Positions 13,617-20,545 of a DNA stretch of 31,575 nt are shown one piece after another (the first letter of the stretch is position 1; every line of letters begins with the position of its first letter). The notes beneath the pieces were generated by a model that saw only the letters and a list, made by a program, of their open reading frames with translations, had not been told where the DNA came from and did no database searches. The translations under genes and the position numbers were made by a program. The stretch is taken from positions 1 through 31,575 of IMG/VR virus record IMGVR_UViG_3300027852_000127. One strand, 5' to 3'. This stretch comes from a virus.

Positions 13617-13888
13617 TGGCTGATTTATTAGCAACAATTCAACAAGGTTTAGCGAAAGGCACCATTGCCGAACAAGCTAGCCCAATTGTCGATGAAGCGC
13701 TAAAGCTTGTTTCTAATACGGAAATACCGTTTCAAGAACGCCTACCTAAAATTTATGTGTTAGTAGATAAAGCCGCAGCAGCTGGTGGTGTTGAAAAAGA
13801 GCGCTGTGGTTATGTGATTGAAAGTTTATATGCCCAAGCCAGTGAAACTGAACTTGATTTGCTAAACGCATACCAGGACAAAGCGTAA
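13616..13888 (+). CDS. 90-aa acidic helical protein after MuF (immunity candidate)
   Basis: Overlaps the MuF stop by one base (TAATG) and the next gene by one base. The protein is acidic and all-helical (ATIQQGLAKGTIAEQASPIV, EALKLVSNTEIPFQERLPKI, RCGYVIESLYAQASETELDL), with no signal or membrane segment. I do not recognise it. In polymorphic toxin loci the gene directly after the toxin domain often encodes immunity, and size, charge and coupling fit that. The alternative is a small structural or assembly protein of this phage lineage. Confidence 0.7.
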   Translation: MADLLATIQQGLAKGTIAEQASPIVDEALKLVSNTEIPFQERLPKIYVLVDKAAAAGGVEKERCGYVIESLYAQASETELDLLNAYQDKA

Positions 13889-14334
13889 TGGCGGGGTCGT
13901 TTGTCTCAATCGATTTACTGGGTGATGAAGCCATTACCAAAGCGTTAAACACAATGCTTGCCCGTGGTTTAGATCTCGCTCCTGCGTTTTATGAAATGGG
14001 TGAGCACATATTAGAATCAACGCAAGATAGAATGAGCCAAGAACTAAGCCCTGATGGCACGCCATGGGAGCCGCTTAGTATCAACACCATTGAGCAAAAA
14101 GATTTAACTAACCAATCAGAGAAGATTTTACGTGGCTACGGCACATTAGCTGATACGCTCAGTTATCAAGTAAATAGTAACCAATTAATGTTTGGTTCAA
14201 ATTTAGAGTATGCGGCAACACATCAATTTGGACGAGACAAAGCAAACATTCCCGCAAGACCTTTCTTAGGCGTCAGCGGTGAAGACGAAACCGAAATACT
14301 CGACATATTGCGCTCACACCTTTCAGGCTCCTAA
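13888..14334 (+). CDS. phage virion morphogenesis protein (Mu gpG-like)
   Basis: A 148-aa protein of the Mu gpG/tail-completion family: helical N-terminus, then DRMSQELSPDGTPWEPLSIN with the conserved F/L-x-x-x-x-x-P-D-G-x-x-W-x-P-L, a KILRGYGTLADTLSYQV segment, and the hallmark YAATHQFGRDKANIPARPFL plus LG. This family works at the head-tail joining stage. The start overlaps the previous stop. It is the last gene of the first late operon: 228 bp without a gene follow, holding A/T-rich DNA and the second promoter-hairpin module. Confidence 0.9.
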   Translation: MAGSFVSIDLLGDEAITKALNTMLARGLDLAPAFYEMGEHILESTQDRMSQELSPDGTPWEPLSINTIEQKDLTNQSEKILRGYGTLADTLSYQVNSNQLMFGSNLEYAATHQFGRDKANIPARPFLGVSGEDETEILDILRSHLSGS

Positions 14335-14510
14335 AACGCGATTTAAGCAGCTTAATACTGTTTTGGTTACATTGGCTCGTTTACATTTGTTTAATGGCTA
14401 TAAATCGCTTGTAAATCATTTATAAATAACTTGGCTTGCTTGGTTTCGTTGTTGTTTGCATATCTCACGTAAAAAGCCTTATTTATCCGCTCATTTACCT
14501 ACAAGAACAA

Positions 14511-14534
14511 TTACTAATACAAGTTATTATTAAC
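14511..14534 (+). promoter_or_regulatory. candidate late promoter for the protease/capsid operon (PI position)
   Basis: TTACTAATACAA followed by the dyad GTTATTATTAAC (14523-14534). It is nearly identical to the element before the muramidase gene. TATTAT at 14525-14530 is a good -10 box, giving a start near 14537, a few bases before the hairpin. No obvious -35 box is present, as expected for an activator-dependent late promoter. It lies where Mu has its PI promoter. Confidence 0.6.
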
Positions 14535-14542
14535 ACCTAAGA

Positions 14543-14565
14543 CATGCTGCCATTCTGGCAGCATG
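14543..14565 (+). promoter_or_regulatory. stem-loop enclosing the protease start codon
   Basis: CATGCTGCCA - TTC - TGGCAGCATG is a perfect 10-bp stem with a 3-nt loop. The last ATG (14563-14565) is the start codon of the protease gene and pairs with CAT 14543-14545. Compared with 5471-5493, one base pair changes from A-T to C-G, so pairing is conserved. No Shine-Dalgarno lies between hairpin and start, so the structure may itself govern initiation. Confidence 0.7.
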
Positions 14566-15735
14566 AAAATTAAAAACTCTACTATCGCCATTTCGGCGTT
14601 AACAAATAAAAACAACACAGCCTTAGCTGTGTTGAGTTTTTCGGTCGGCTCACTTGATAATGCGCAAAACAATCGAGTGCAATTATTACCTAGTGGTCAG
14701 TTTTCATCTAAAGATGGACGCCCTCACGATGTTGATGGTGGTAAGTGGTTAATGGACAAAGAAGCCTTTGCTATTTTAAAAGCAAATGCTGCTTTGCGTA
14801 CAAACGACTACCACTTTGATTACGAACACCAAACCATGTACACCGAAGAAAATGGTAAGCCTGCACCTGCAGCAGCTTGGTTTGAAGACTTTGAATACAT
14901 TGAAGGCGAAGGTTTATTTGCCTTAAATGTTAATTGGACACCCGATGGCCAAAAAGCGGTAGATGACAAAGAGTATCGTTATACCTCTGCAGTTTTCTCA
15001 TACGACACTAAAACAGGCCGCCCCACCAGTTTAATGCACGTTGCTTTAACCAATGACCCTGCGGTTGATGGCATGAAAGCTATTGCTGCTTTAAAAGCAA
15101 ACCCTCATTCACCCGATAAAACTAACCCTACTGGAGAAAACCACATGCCTGAACTACTGAAGGTATTGCTTGGCAAAATTGGTATTGAAATCCCTGCAGA
15201 TTTTGACACCAGTGCTGCCGCATTGAAAAAAGTTGAAGCCGATGCTGTAACCGCAATTGCCGCTTTAAAAACTAAAGGCGATAAGTCTGGCCAATTAGAA
15301 AAGGATTTAAACATTGCTCAACAAAATGTTGCTTCGCTAAAAGCTGGGGGCGCAAAAGGCGTTGACCCAACTAAGTTTGTGCCTGTTGAGACTTATAACA
15401 CGGTAAATGCTGAGTTAGCGGCATTAAAAAACGGTACTGATGAAAACTCAGTTGACCAATTGTTAAAAGACAATGCGGCCAAAATTACCGGCCAAGCAGA
15501 CCGTGATTATTTACAAAGCGTAGGCCAAAGCCAAGGCTCAGCCGCATTAAAAGCCATGCTTGAGCCACGAATTGCCATTGCCGCATTAACAACCACTCAA
15601 ACCCAAGGTAAAGAAAAGCCTAAAAATAAAGATTCGGGTGAAAACTTAAGCACTGAGCAAATTGCCATGTGTAAAAACATGGCGCTTTCTCAAGAAGAAT
15701 TTAAAGCAGAAATAGCCAAAGGCACAGGAGAATAA
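14563..15735 (+). CDS. Mu I-like prohead protease/scaffold
   Basis: A 390-aa protein matching Mu-like prophage I protein. Its N-terminal protease half (residues about 20-190) has VQLLPSGQFSSKDGRPHDVD, HFDYEHQTMY (His-containing active-site region), PAAAWFEDFEYIEGEGLFAL, WTPDGQKAVDDKEYRYTSAV and MHVALTNDPAVDGM. The C-terminal half (about 195-390) is an Ala/Lys-rich coiled scaffold. In Mu, I matures the head and releases a scaffold encoded in the same frame. The chosen ATG lies inside a hairpin and has no Shine-Dalgarno; ATG/GTG alternatives downstream would cut into the conserved region only after residue 25 or so, so the true start might be a little later. Confidence 0.88.
   Translation: MKIKNSTIAISALTNKNNTALAVLSFSVGSLDNAQNNRVQLLPSGQFSSKDGRPHDVDGGKWLMDKEAFAILKANAALRTNDYHFDYEHQTMYTEENGKPAPAAAWFEDFEYIEGEGLFALNVNWTPDGQKAVDDKEYRYTSAVFSYDTKTGRPTSLMHVALTNDPAVDGMKAIAALKANPHSPDKTNPTGENHMPELLKVLLGKIGIEIPADFDTSAAALKKVEADAVTAIAALKTKGDKSGQLEKDLNIAQQNVASLKAGGAKGVDPTKFVPVETYNTVNAELAALKNGTDENSVDQLLKDNAAKITGQADRDYLQSVGQSQGSAALKAMLEPRIAIAALTTTQTQGKEKPKNKDSGENLSTEQIAMCKNMALSQEEFKAEIAKGTGE
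15145..15735 (+). CDS. nested in-frame scaffold protein (Mu Z-like internal start)
   Basis: Inside the protease gene, ATG 15145 is in frame (codon 195) and is preceded by GGAGA with 7 nt spacing, the best ribosome site in the gene. Initiation here would give a 196-aa scaffold (MPELLKVLLGKIGIEIPADF onward) without the protease domain. Mu and lambda both make their scaffold from such an internal start, so this is likely functional. Confidence 0.7.
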   Translation: MPELLKVLLGKIGIEIPADFDTSAAALKKVEADAVTAIAALKTKGDKSGQLEKDLNIAQQNVASLKAGGAKGVDPTKFVPVETYNTVNAELAALKNGTDENSVDQLLKDNAAKITGQADRDYLQSVGQSQGSAALKAMLEPRIAIAALTTTQTQGKEKPKNKDSGENLSTEQIAMCKNMALSQEEFKAEIAKGTGE

Positions 15736-15737
15736 TC

Positions 15738-16148
15738 ATGGCGTTATCTAAAGATAAAGGCACCTTACAAAAAGGTGGCAATTTACTTGTGCTTGCCCTA
15801 GCTGCAGGTGCAGTTATTCACGGCGGAGCCATTGTAGTCATTGATGCAGGTTACGCCAATAAAGCCACCACAAAAGTGGGCTTGAAATTTGGTGGTATTG
15901 CAGAAGAAGCGGTTGACAATTCTGCAGGTGGCAATGGCGAAAAAAGTATTGAAGTGCGTCGTGAACGCTTGTTTTTTGCTAAGAACAGTTCGGGTGATTC
16001 GATTGCTCAAGCTGATTTATTTAATCAATGCTATTTGGAAGACGACGAAACCGTTGCCAAAACCAATGGCGGTAATACACGTTCATTAGCAGGTCGCATT
16101 ATGCAAGTCGACAGCAATGGCATTTGGGTAAAAGGAGAACTAGCATGA
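15738..16148 (+). CDS. capsid decoration/stabilisation protein
   Basis: A 136-aa beta-rich protein placed between scaffold and major capsid, the usual place of head decoration (gpD/DUF2190-type) proteins. Gly/Ala-rich strands (LLVLALAAGAVIHGGAIVVI, VGLKFGGIAEEAVDN), an ERLFFAKNSSG segment and a C-terminal LAGRIMQVDSNGIWVK fit the DUF2190-like beta-tulip fold, in which D-x-x-G-V/I-W-V ends the domain. It overlaps the capsid start by ATGA. The family call rests on pattern and synteny. Confidence 0.7.
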   Translation: MALSKDKGTLQKGGNLLVLALAAGAVIHGGAIVVIDAGYANKATTKVGLKFGGIAEEAVDNSAGGNGEKSIEVRRERLFFAKNSSGDSIAQADLFNQCYLEDDETVAKTNGGNTRSLAGRIMQVDSNGIWVKGELA

Positions 16149-17071
16149 TTGTAAATAAAGCCGCTATTCAAGCAGCATTCATGGCCATTAAAACGATTTT
16201 CAACAAAACGTTTGAAGCCCACGAATCGCAATATGAGAAAACAACTACGGTAGTGCCGTCATCAACAAAAACTGAAGATTATACGTGGTTTGGTAGCTTT
16301 CCTCGTATGCGTAAATGGATTGGCGAAAAAGTACTAAATCGTTTATCTGCCTCTAAATATTCATTAACCAATGAAGATTTTGAAGTCACCATTGAAGTTG
16401 ATCGTAACGACATCGAAGATGACAAAATGGGCCAGTACTCCATTCAAGCGCGTGATGGTGGCCAAGCCGCTAAAGAGTTACCTGATGACTTGATTAATGA
16501 AGCCAAAGACAAAGCGTTCACGACTTTGTGTTATGACAATCAGTTTTTCTACGACACTGACCACCCTGTTTTTAACCCAGTTACACAAGAAGATGAAAGC
16601 GTTTCTAACAAATTAACAGCGCCGTTAAGTTGGGAAAACAAAGCTGAAGCAGATGCCTCTATCGGTGCTGCAATTCTTATGATGACTGGCCTTAAAGATG
16701 AACATGGCCGTAAGCTAAAAATTGTGCCTGACACGCTTGAAGTATCAAGAGCATCTGCAACAGCGGCCCGTATGTTAGCAACCAGTAAAAAGTTTGCCGA
16801 TGGAACTGTAAACCCATATTTCGGTGAAATTACCAACATCATTGTTAATCCAGGGCTAACCAGTAATACCCAGTGGATGTTGCATTGTACTTCACGTCCT
16901 ATCAAGCCTTTCTTGTATCAAAACCGCAAAGCGCCTGTGTTTGTTAGTCAAACTGACTTAAATAGCGATGACGTGTTTAGCAAGAAAAAATTGAAGTTTG
17001 GTGCTGAAGCACGTGCAGTAGCTGGTTATACCTTATGGCAGTTGTCAGTGGGTTCAACGGGTACAGGTTAA
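16145..17071 (+). CDS. major capsid protein (Mu gpT-like)
   Basis: A 308-aa HK97-fold major head subunit of the Mu gpT family. ATG 16145 overlaps the decoration gene stop and has GGAG about 7 nt upstream. Recognisable blocks are AAFMAIKTIFNKTFE, YTWFGSFPRMRKWIGEKVLN, KYSLTNEDFEVTIEVDRNDI, YDNQFFYDTDHPVFNP and the C-terminal GAEARAVAGYTLWQLSVGS. It would assemble hexamers and pentons of the icosahedral head. A hairpin terminator follows 22 bp after its stop, so capsid mRNA may be partly insulated from the tail genes. Confidence 0.95.
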   Translation: MIVNKAAIQAAFMAIKTIFNKTFEAHESQYEKTTTVVPSSTKTEDYTWFGSFPRMRKWIGEKVLNRLSASKYSLTNEDFEVTIEVDRNDIEDDKMGQYSIQARDGGQAAKELPDDLINEAKDKAFTTLCYDNQFFYDTDHPVFNPVTQEDESVSNKLTAPLSWENKAEADASIGAAILMMTGLKDEHGRKLKIVPDTLEVSRASATAARMLATSKKFADGTVNPYFGEITNIIVNPGLTSNTQWMLHCTSRPIKPFLYQNRKAPVFVSQTDLNSDDVFSKKKLKFGAEARAVAGYTLWQLSVGSTGTG

Positions 17072-17093
17072 CCGTTAATCGTTCTTCCTAGTT

Positions 17094-17124
17094 AAGCCAC
17101 TAACAGGAGTGGTGGCTTATTTTT
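17094..17124 (+). terminator. rho-independent terminator after the capsid gene
   Basis: AAGCCAC (17094-17100) pairs with GTGGCTT (17112-17118); an alternative pairing GCCACT/AGTGG(T)GGC closes a smaller loop. It is followed by ATTTTTTAT. It probably attenuates read-through into the connector and tail genes. Confidence 0.7.
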
Positions 17125-17157
17125 TATCTTCTTTTCAAAAAATAAAGAGCCAATAAA

Positions 17158-17799
17158 ATGAAAAAATCACTTATCGCTATTACCGTATTAAGCGCTATGG
17201 CATCAGGTTACCGTCGAGCGGGGTTTTCTTTAGATAAAGGTGAAAACGAGCTTGAAGCAACCGAAGAACAAATTCAGTTGTTATCTGCAGATGGAAACGT
17301 GAAGGTTGTTGCTGAGCTGGAAAACCAAGCTGAAATTGAACCACATATTAAATCTGAACGTATTTTACAAACCAACGTTGTAGATCTACGTAATGATAAT
17401 GAAAGGCTTAAAGGCCGTATTGAAGAGTTAGTAAATCAATGCAGTGAGCAACAAGAAACTATTTCATTACTTGAAATAGAAATAGCAAACCCTCCTAAGT
17501 ATGTGCATGAAGACACACTTGCCGATTTAGGTAATTGCGCGCTTGAACCTGGCGAATTTGATTACTCTTTAGCACCACAAGAGCTTCACCATTGGATTGT
17601 CGTTATCGACGGCTTAAACAAAGAAGCACCATTAACCAAAAAGCCTAATTGTGATCAGTTAACCGTTACGGCTAACAATGAAGAACACACACCTACAGGC
17701 GCAGAACGTGACGCCGCATGGGCTTGGTATCAAGAAAACGTAAAGGTTGTTGAAGTTGACGACGCTAACAGTAATTCAAATACTGAAGCCGAGGCATAA
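17158..17799 (+). CDS. Mu gp35-like (HI1506-related) protein
   Basis: A 213-aa protein. Residues about 17-55 (GYRRAGFSLDKGENELEATE, QIQLLSADGNVKVVAE) are the Mu gp35/HI1506 signature, a small unit expected near the head-tail connector. A coiled coil follows (VVDLRNDNERLKGRIEELVN), then a charged helical C-terminal domain with GAERDAAWAWYQENV. It is much longer than the minimal family, so the C-terminal 150 residues are an extension. It is the first gene after the capsid terminator. Confidence 0.75.
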   Translation: MKKSLIAITVLSAMASGYRRAGFSLDKGENELEATEEQIQLLSADGNVKVVAELENQAEIEPHIKSERILQTNVVDLRNDNERLKGRIEELVNQCSEQQETISLLEIEIANPPKYVHEDTLADLGNCALEPGEFDYSLAPQELHHWIVVIDGLNKEAPLTKKPNCDQLTVTANNEEHTPTGAERDAAWAWYQENVKVVEVDDANSNSNTEAEA

Positions 17800-17801
17800 C
17801 A

Positions 17802-18221
17802 ATGTTGTATTGCAGCAAGCAAAGCTTAATTGACCGCTTTAGTGAAGATGAATTAATTCAACTTACTGATCGTAACAACTTAGGCGTTATCGACGATAAC
17901 GTGCTTAATCGTGCGATAGAAGATGCCAGCACTGAAATGGATGGATATTTATCACGTTTTAATTACACAGCTGACACGTTGCCTGAGTCACTTGAGCCGC
18001 TTGCTTGCAATATTGCGCGTTACTACTTATATGACGATGCCCCTAGCGACCACATCACTACTCGCTATAACAATGCCATTAAGTACTTAGAAAAAGTAAA
18101 TAAAGGCACGTTAACCATAGGTAAAACCGAACAAGGTGTTGAAGTTGCCAGTGTTGACTTACCTGAAATGCAAAGTGGCGGTACGGTATTTGGCCGCGAT
18201 AAATCAAAGAGCTTTATTTAA
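17802..18221 (+). CDS. DUF1320 head-tail connector protein (Mu gp36-like)
   Basis: A 139-aa protein. The start LYCSKQSLIDRFSEDELIQL, then AIEDASTEMDGYLSRF and LACNIARYYLYDD, are hallmarks of DUF1320, a mostly helical adaptor that docks on the portal at the head-tail joint. It begins 2 nt after the gp35-like gene and overlaps the next by one base. Length is normal. Confidence 0.9.
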   Translation: MLYCSKQSLIDRFSEDELIQLTDRNNLGVIDDNVLNRAIEDASTEMDGYLSRFNYTADTLPESLEPLACNIARYYLYDDAPSDHITTRYNNAIKYLEKVNKGTLTIGKTEQGVEVASVDLPEMQSGGTVFGRDKSKSFI

Positions 18222-18661
18222 TGATTAATTCAATTATCAAACAACTGGCCAATGCTGAGCTCAATGGTAAAAAGCTTTTTAATGTGGTTGAAGAAGGAGT
18301 TGATTTAGGTGCTGCTTTAAAAAGCAAATTAAACCAATCACCGGTTGCTTACGTGATTGAAGTTAGCCGCAAGCCTGGTGGTAATGCTCGTGACATGGGC
18401 ATGCCTTTACAAAATGTAAAAACCATTATCGGCGTTGTTATTGGTATTAAAAAAGTAAACGACTTATCAGGCAGTAAAGCCCTAAATTCTGCTTATGCGG
18501 TGACAAAAAAAACCCGAGAACAATTATTTGGTTTTACACCAACTGCAGAGCATAGCGCTTTGTTACTTGACGCATCAAGAACCATTGGTGCAAACGATCA
18601 TGCTCTTTGGAAATTAGAGCAGTTTTCAACCGAGCATTTAGAGGAAGCATCCAATGTCTAA
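18221..18661 (+). CDS. DUF1834 protein (Mu gp37-like), probable tail terminator
   Basis: A 146-aa protein. The N-terminal INSIIKQLANAELNGKKLFN, a central VIGVVIGIKKVNDLSG strand region, LNSAYAVTKKTREQLFGFTP and the end LWKLEQFSTEHLEE fit DUF1834, which occupies the tail-terminator place in Mu-like phages. It overlaps both neighbours, so translation is coupled. Confidence 0.85.
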   Translation: MINSIIKQLANAELNGKKLFNVVEEGVDLGAALKSKLNQSPVAYVIEVSRKPGGNARDMGMPLQNVKTIIGVVIGIKKVNDLSGSKALNSAYAVTKKTREQLFGFTPTAEHSALLLDASRTIGANDHALWKLEQFSTEHLEEASNV

Positions 18662-18821
18662 AACAGCAAAAGTAAAAGCGGAACCAGCGCTAAACAAAAC
18701 ACCGGGCGGCAGTTTTTCCAAAGACCCAGTAACCGGCAAGTTAACCCGTATTGAAAGTACTAAGCGAGTCGAACCTAAAGCCACCGCAGCTGAAAAAGCT
18801 GTTGAAAAAGTTAAGGAATAG
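18654..18821 (+). CDS. 55-aa basic protein between gp37-like and tail-tube genes
   Basis: ATG 18654 overlaps the end of the gp37-like gene by 8 bp, with GAGGAAG upstream; it stops 5 bp before the tube gene. The peptide is Lys-rich and has PGGSFSKDPVTGKLTRIE in the middle and an Ala/Lys-rich helix at the end. The D-P-x-T-G-x-L core resembles the start of DUF2635 (Mu gp38-like) proteins found at this place, but the rest of that family's motif is absent. Its role is unknown. Confidence 0.65.
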   Translation: MSKTAKVKAEPALNKTPGGSFSKDPVTGKLTRIESTKRVEPKATAAEKAVEKVKE

Positions 18822-18826
18822 CCCCT

Positions 18827-19750
18827 ATGAAATTTGATAAAAAACTGTTGTTGATAAAGCTAGAAGCCACTTACGGCACTGACGCTAATCCAACGGGTTT
18901 AGCCAATGCGATCTTAAGTAAAGACGTTGGAATAACCCCGCTTGAAGCTGAAGCACTAGAGCGTGGCTTAGTTAAGCCTTATTTGGGTGCTGACGAAGAT
19001 ATTTTAGTGGGCGAGCATATTTTGCTGACCGCAAAAGCCGAATTGCAAGGCAGTGGTGTTGCAGGTACTGCGCCAGGGCTTGGCGTAATATTGCGCTCAT
19101 CGGGCTTTGCTGAAGTTATTGTAGCCGGCACAAGTGTCGAATATGTTTTAGCAGCGCAAGACTATGAAAGCGCGACGGTACACTTTTACCAGGGCGACAC
19201 TTTGCATGCAATGCGCGGCGCTATGGCTAGCGTAAAAGTTATGCTAGAAAAAGGTATTCCCTACCTTGAATTTAACTACATTGGCTTGTGGGTTGACCCT
19301 GCTAAAGTGGTTGCGCCTACGTCAGACTTTTCCGTTTGGCAAAAACCAACACCAACCGGTGCCACCCGAACCTCGGGCTTTATGCTAAATGGTTTTGCTG
19401 CTGAGCCAACCAAGCTTAACTTAGATGTTGGCCAAGAAGTTAAGTACATAGAAAGCTTAACCACCGCGAAAATTGACATTACCAAGCGTAGTGCCAGTGG
19501 CTCAACCACTATTTTGGCGCCAGAGTTAGATCAACATAACTACTTTGACGATGCTAAAAACAGTGTGACTGGCCCATTAACGATCACCCACGGTAATACG
19601 GCGGGTAAAATTGTCACGATTGATTGTCCTAAAGTACAAGCCAAAGCGCCTAAATATAGCGACTTTGAAGGTCAAGCCGCATTAGATATGGATTTAAAGC
19701 TTATTCCGACCAGTGCCGGCAACGACGAAATAAAAATGACTTTTACATAG
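18827..19750 (+). CDS. major tail tube protein (siphovirus type)
   Basis: A 307-aa protein encoding the ring that stacks to form the non-contractile tail tube. The start FDKKLLLIKLEATYGTDANP plus TGLANAIL is typical of tail-tube proteins of D3112-like and related siphophages, followed by LERGLVKPYLGADE, an IPYLEFNYIGLW block and a C-terminal Ig-like beta region (GPLTITHGNTAGKIVTIDCP, KVQAKAPKYSDFEGQAALDM). No sheath gene precedes it, which marks a siphovirus. A 123-bp gap follows (19751-19873); it holds no convincing gene, only a T-run at 19824-19830 and short inverted repeats. Confidence 0.85.
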   Translation: MKFDKKLLLIKLEATYGTDANPTGLANAILSKDVGITPLEAEALERGLVKPYLGADEDILVGEHILLTAKAELQGSGVAGTAPGLGVILRSSGFAEVIVAGTSVEYVLAAQDYESATVHFYQGDTLHAMRGAMASVKVMLEKGIPYLEFNYIGLWVDPAKVVAPTSDFSVWQKPTPTGATRTSGFMLNGFAAEPTKLNLDVGQEVKYIESLTTAKIDITKRSASGSTTILAPELDQHNYFDDAKNSVTGPLTITHGNTAGKIVTIDCPKVQAKAPKYSDFEGQAALDMDLKLIPTSAGNDEIKMTFT

Positions 19751-19873
19751 TAAAAATTAAAACCAACTTCCTGGTGGGTGTTGACGTTGAAAGCACAAGA
19801 CGAGCTTGAGTCGCCACGGATGGTTTTTTTACCCACTAATGCATAAACCCAATTGACCAGAAGAAGAAAAAAT

Positions 19874-20197
19874 ATGTATCAACTACAAGATGAATTATTT
19901 GTGTGGTGGCCGGTAACGATTTCAGTGCCGGTTGACGGCGGCAAGGTGTCTGAGCATGAAATTGACGTGCAGTTTGAATTAATTGAAGACACACAATACC
20001 AATGCGCCGCACAAGATAGCGACTTAGCAGTGCTTAAATTAATTGTTAAAGACTGGAAAGGCATTAAAACTCCCGACAATAAAGACCTAACATTTAGCAT
20101 TGAAAACTTAGTCGCCTTAGCGAAAAGAAGCTATGTACGTAGAGCCATTATATTTGCTTATTTAAAGGCTGAGCAAGGCGCACCGGTAAAAAACTAA
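19874..20197 (+). CDS. tail assembly chaperone (lambda G-like)
   Basis: A 107-aa protein. ATG 19874 is preceded by an AGAAGAAG purine run; the frame is open slightly upstream but without a better start. The beta-rich N-terminal half (YQLQDELFVWWPVTISVPVD) and helical C-terminal half (FSIENLVALAKRSYVRRAII) fit short chaperones that coat the tape measure. The last three codons GTA AAA AAC before TAA form a slippery heptamer, so part of the ribosomes should enter the downstream frame and make the longer GT form, as in lambda and many other siphophages. Confidence 0.8.
   Translation: MYQLQDELFVWWPVTISVPVDGGKVSEHEIDVQFELIEDTQYQCAAQDSDLAVLKLIVKDWKGIKTPDNKDLTFSIENLVALAKRSYVRRAIIFAYLKAEQGAPVKN
20188..20194 (+). 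promoter_or_regulatory. A AAA AAC slippery site for -1 ribosomal frameshifting
   Basis: The heptamer A-AAA-AAC fits X-XXY-YYZ in the zero frame of the G-like gene, directly before its TAA (20195-20197). The -1 frame is open from here to 20532. A AAA AAC is among the known efficient -1 shift heptamers; stop-codon pausing or a downstream structure could raise efficiency. Confidence 0.85.
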
Positions 20198-20532
20198 AAG
20201 ATGCTGCGCAAGGATGGGCAGCTCCGCCATTGGTTGATGGAGAAACCGAGAAAGACTTAAAACGAGCACTCGCACCGCAACATATTTTAGACGAGTTAAA
20301 CGAAAGCAAAGTGATCATGATAATGCCGAAAAACTGGCCCATTGTAATTTGGTTTAACCAGGTATGTGACTTAATGCGATACCGCGCCAGTGACGGTGCT
20401 TGTTTAGGGCTTGATTTAGTACAAATAGAAACTGAGGCAAGTATGAGTGAACGTAACTATACAGCGGCACAATTTAACGGTTTACGCGTAATGAGCACAG
20501 CAGCTGCTCGCGCCATTAACAAAATAAAATAA
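20194..20532 (+). CDS. T extension of the tail assembly chaperone, made by -1 frameshift
   Basis: The -1 frame continues without stop from the slippery site (LKDAAQGWAAPPLVDGETEK onward) for 112 residues and gives a GT fusion of about 219 aa. The only initiator in this frame near its beginning is TTG 20230, which has no ribosome site, so independent translation is unlikely. The part is mostly helical (LAPQHILDELNESKVIMIMP, WPIVIWFNQVCDLMRYRASD) as expected for the T domain that binds the tail tube while G binds the tape measure. It lies between G and the tape-measure gene, the standard place. Confidence 0.82.
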   Translation, partial: LKDAAQGWAAPPLVDGETEKDLKRALAPQHILDELNESKVIMIMPKNWPIVIWFNQVCDLMRYRASDGACLGLDLVQIETEASMSERNYTAAQFNGLRVMSTAAARAINKIK

Positions 20533-20545
20533 CGTAGGTTGACGT

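Noticed and set aside
19751-19873. Possible small gene or structured RNA between tail tube and chaperone genes
   Set aside because: Only frames of 14-30 codons exist, and the inverted repeats are short and interrupted. There is no second copy or compensatory evidence, so I list no feature.
20230-20532. Independent gene starting at TTG 20230
   Set aside because: There is no ribosome site, and the frame is open back to the A AAA AAC heptamer, so it is better explained as the frameshift product of the G-like gene.
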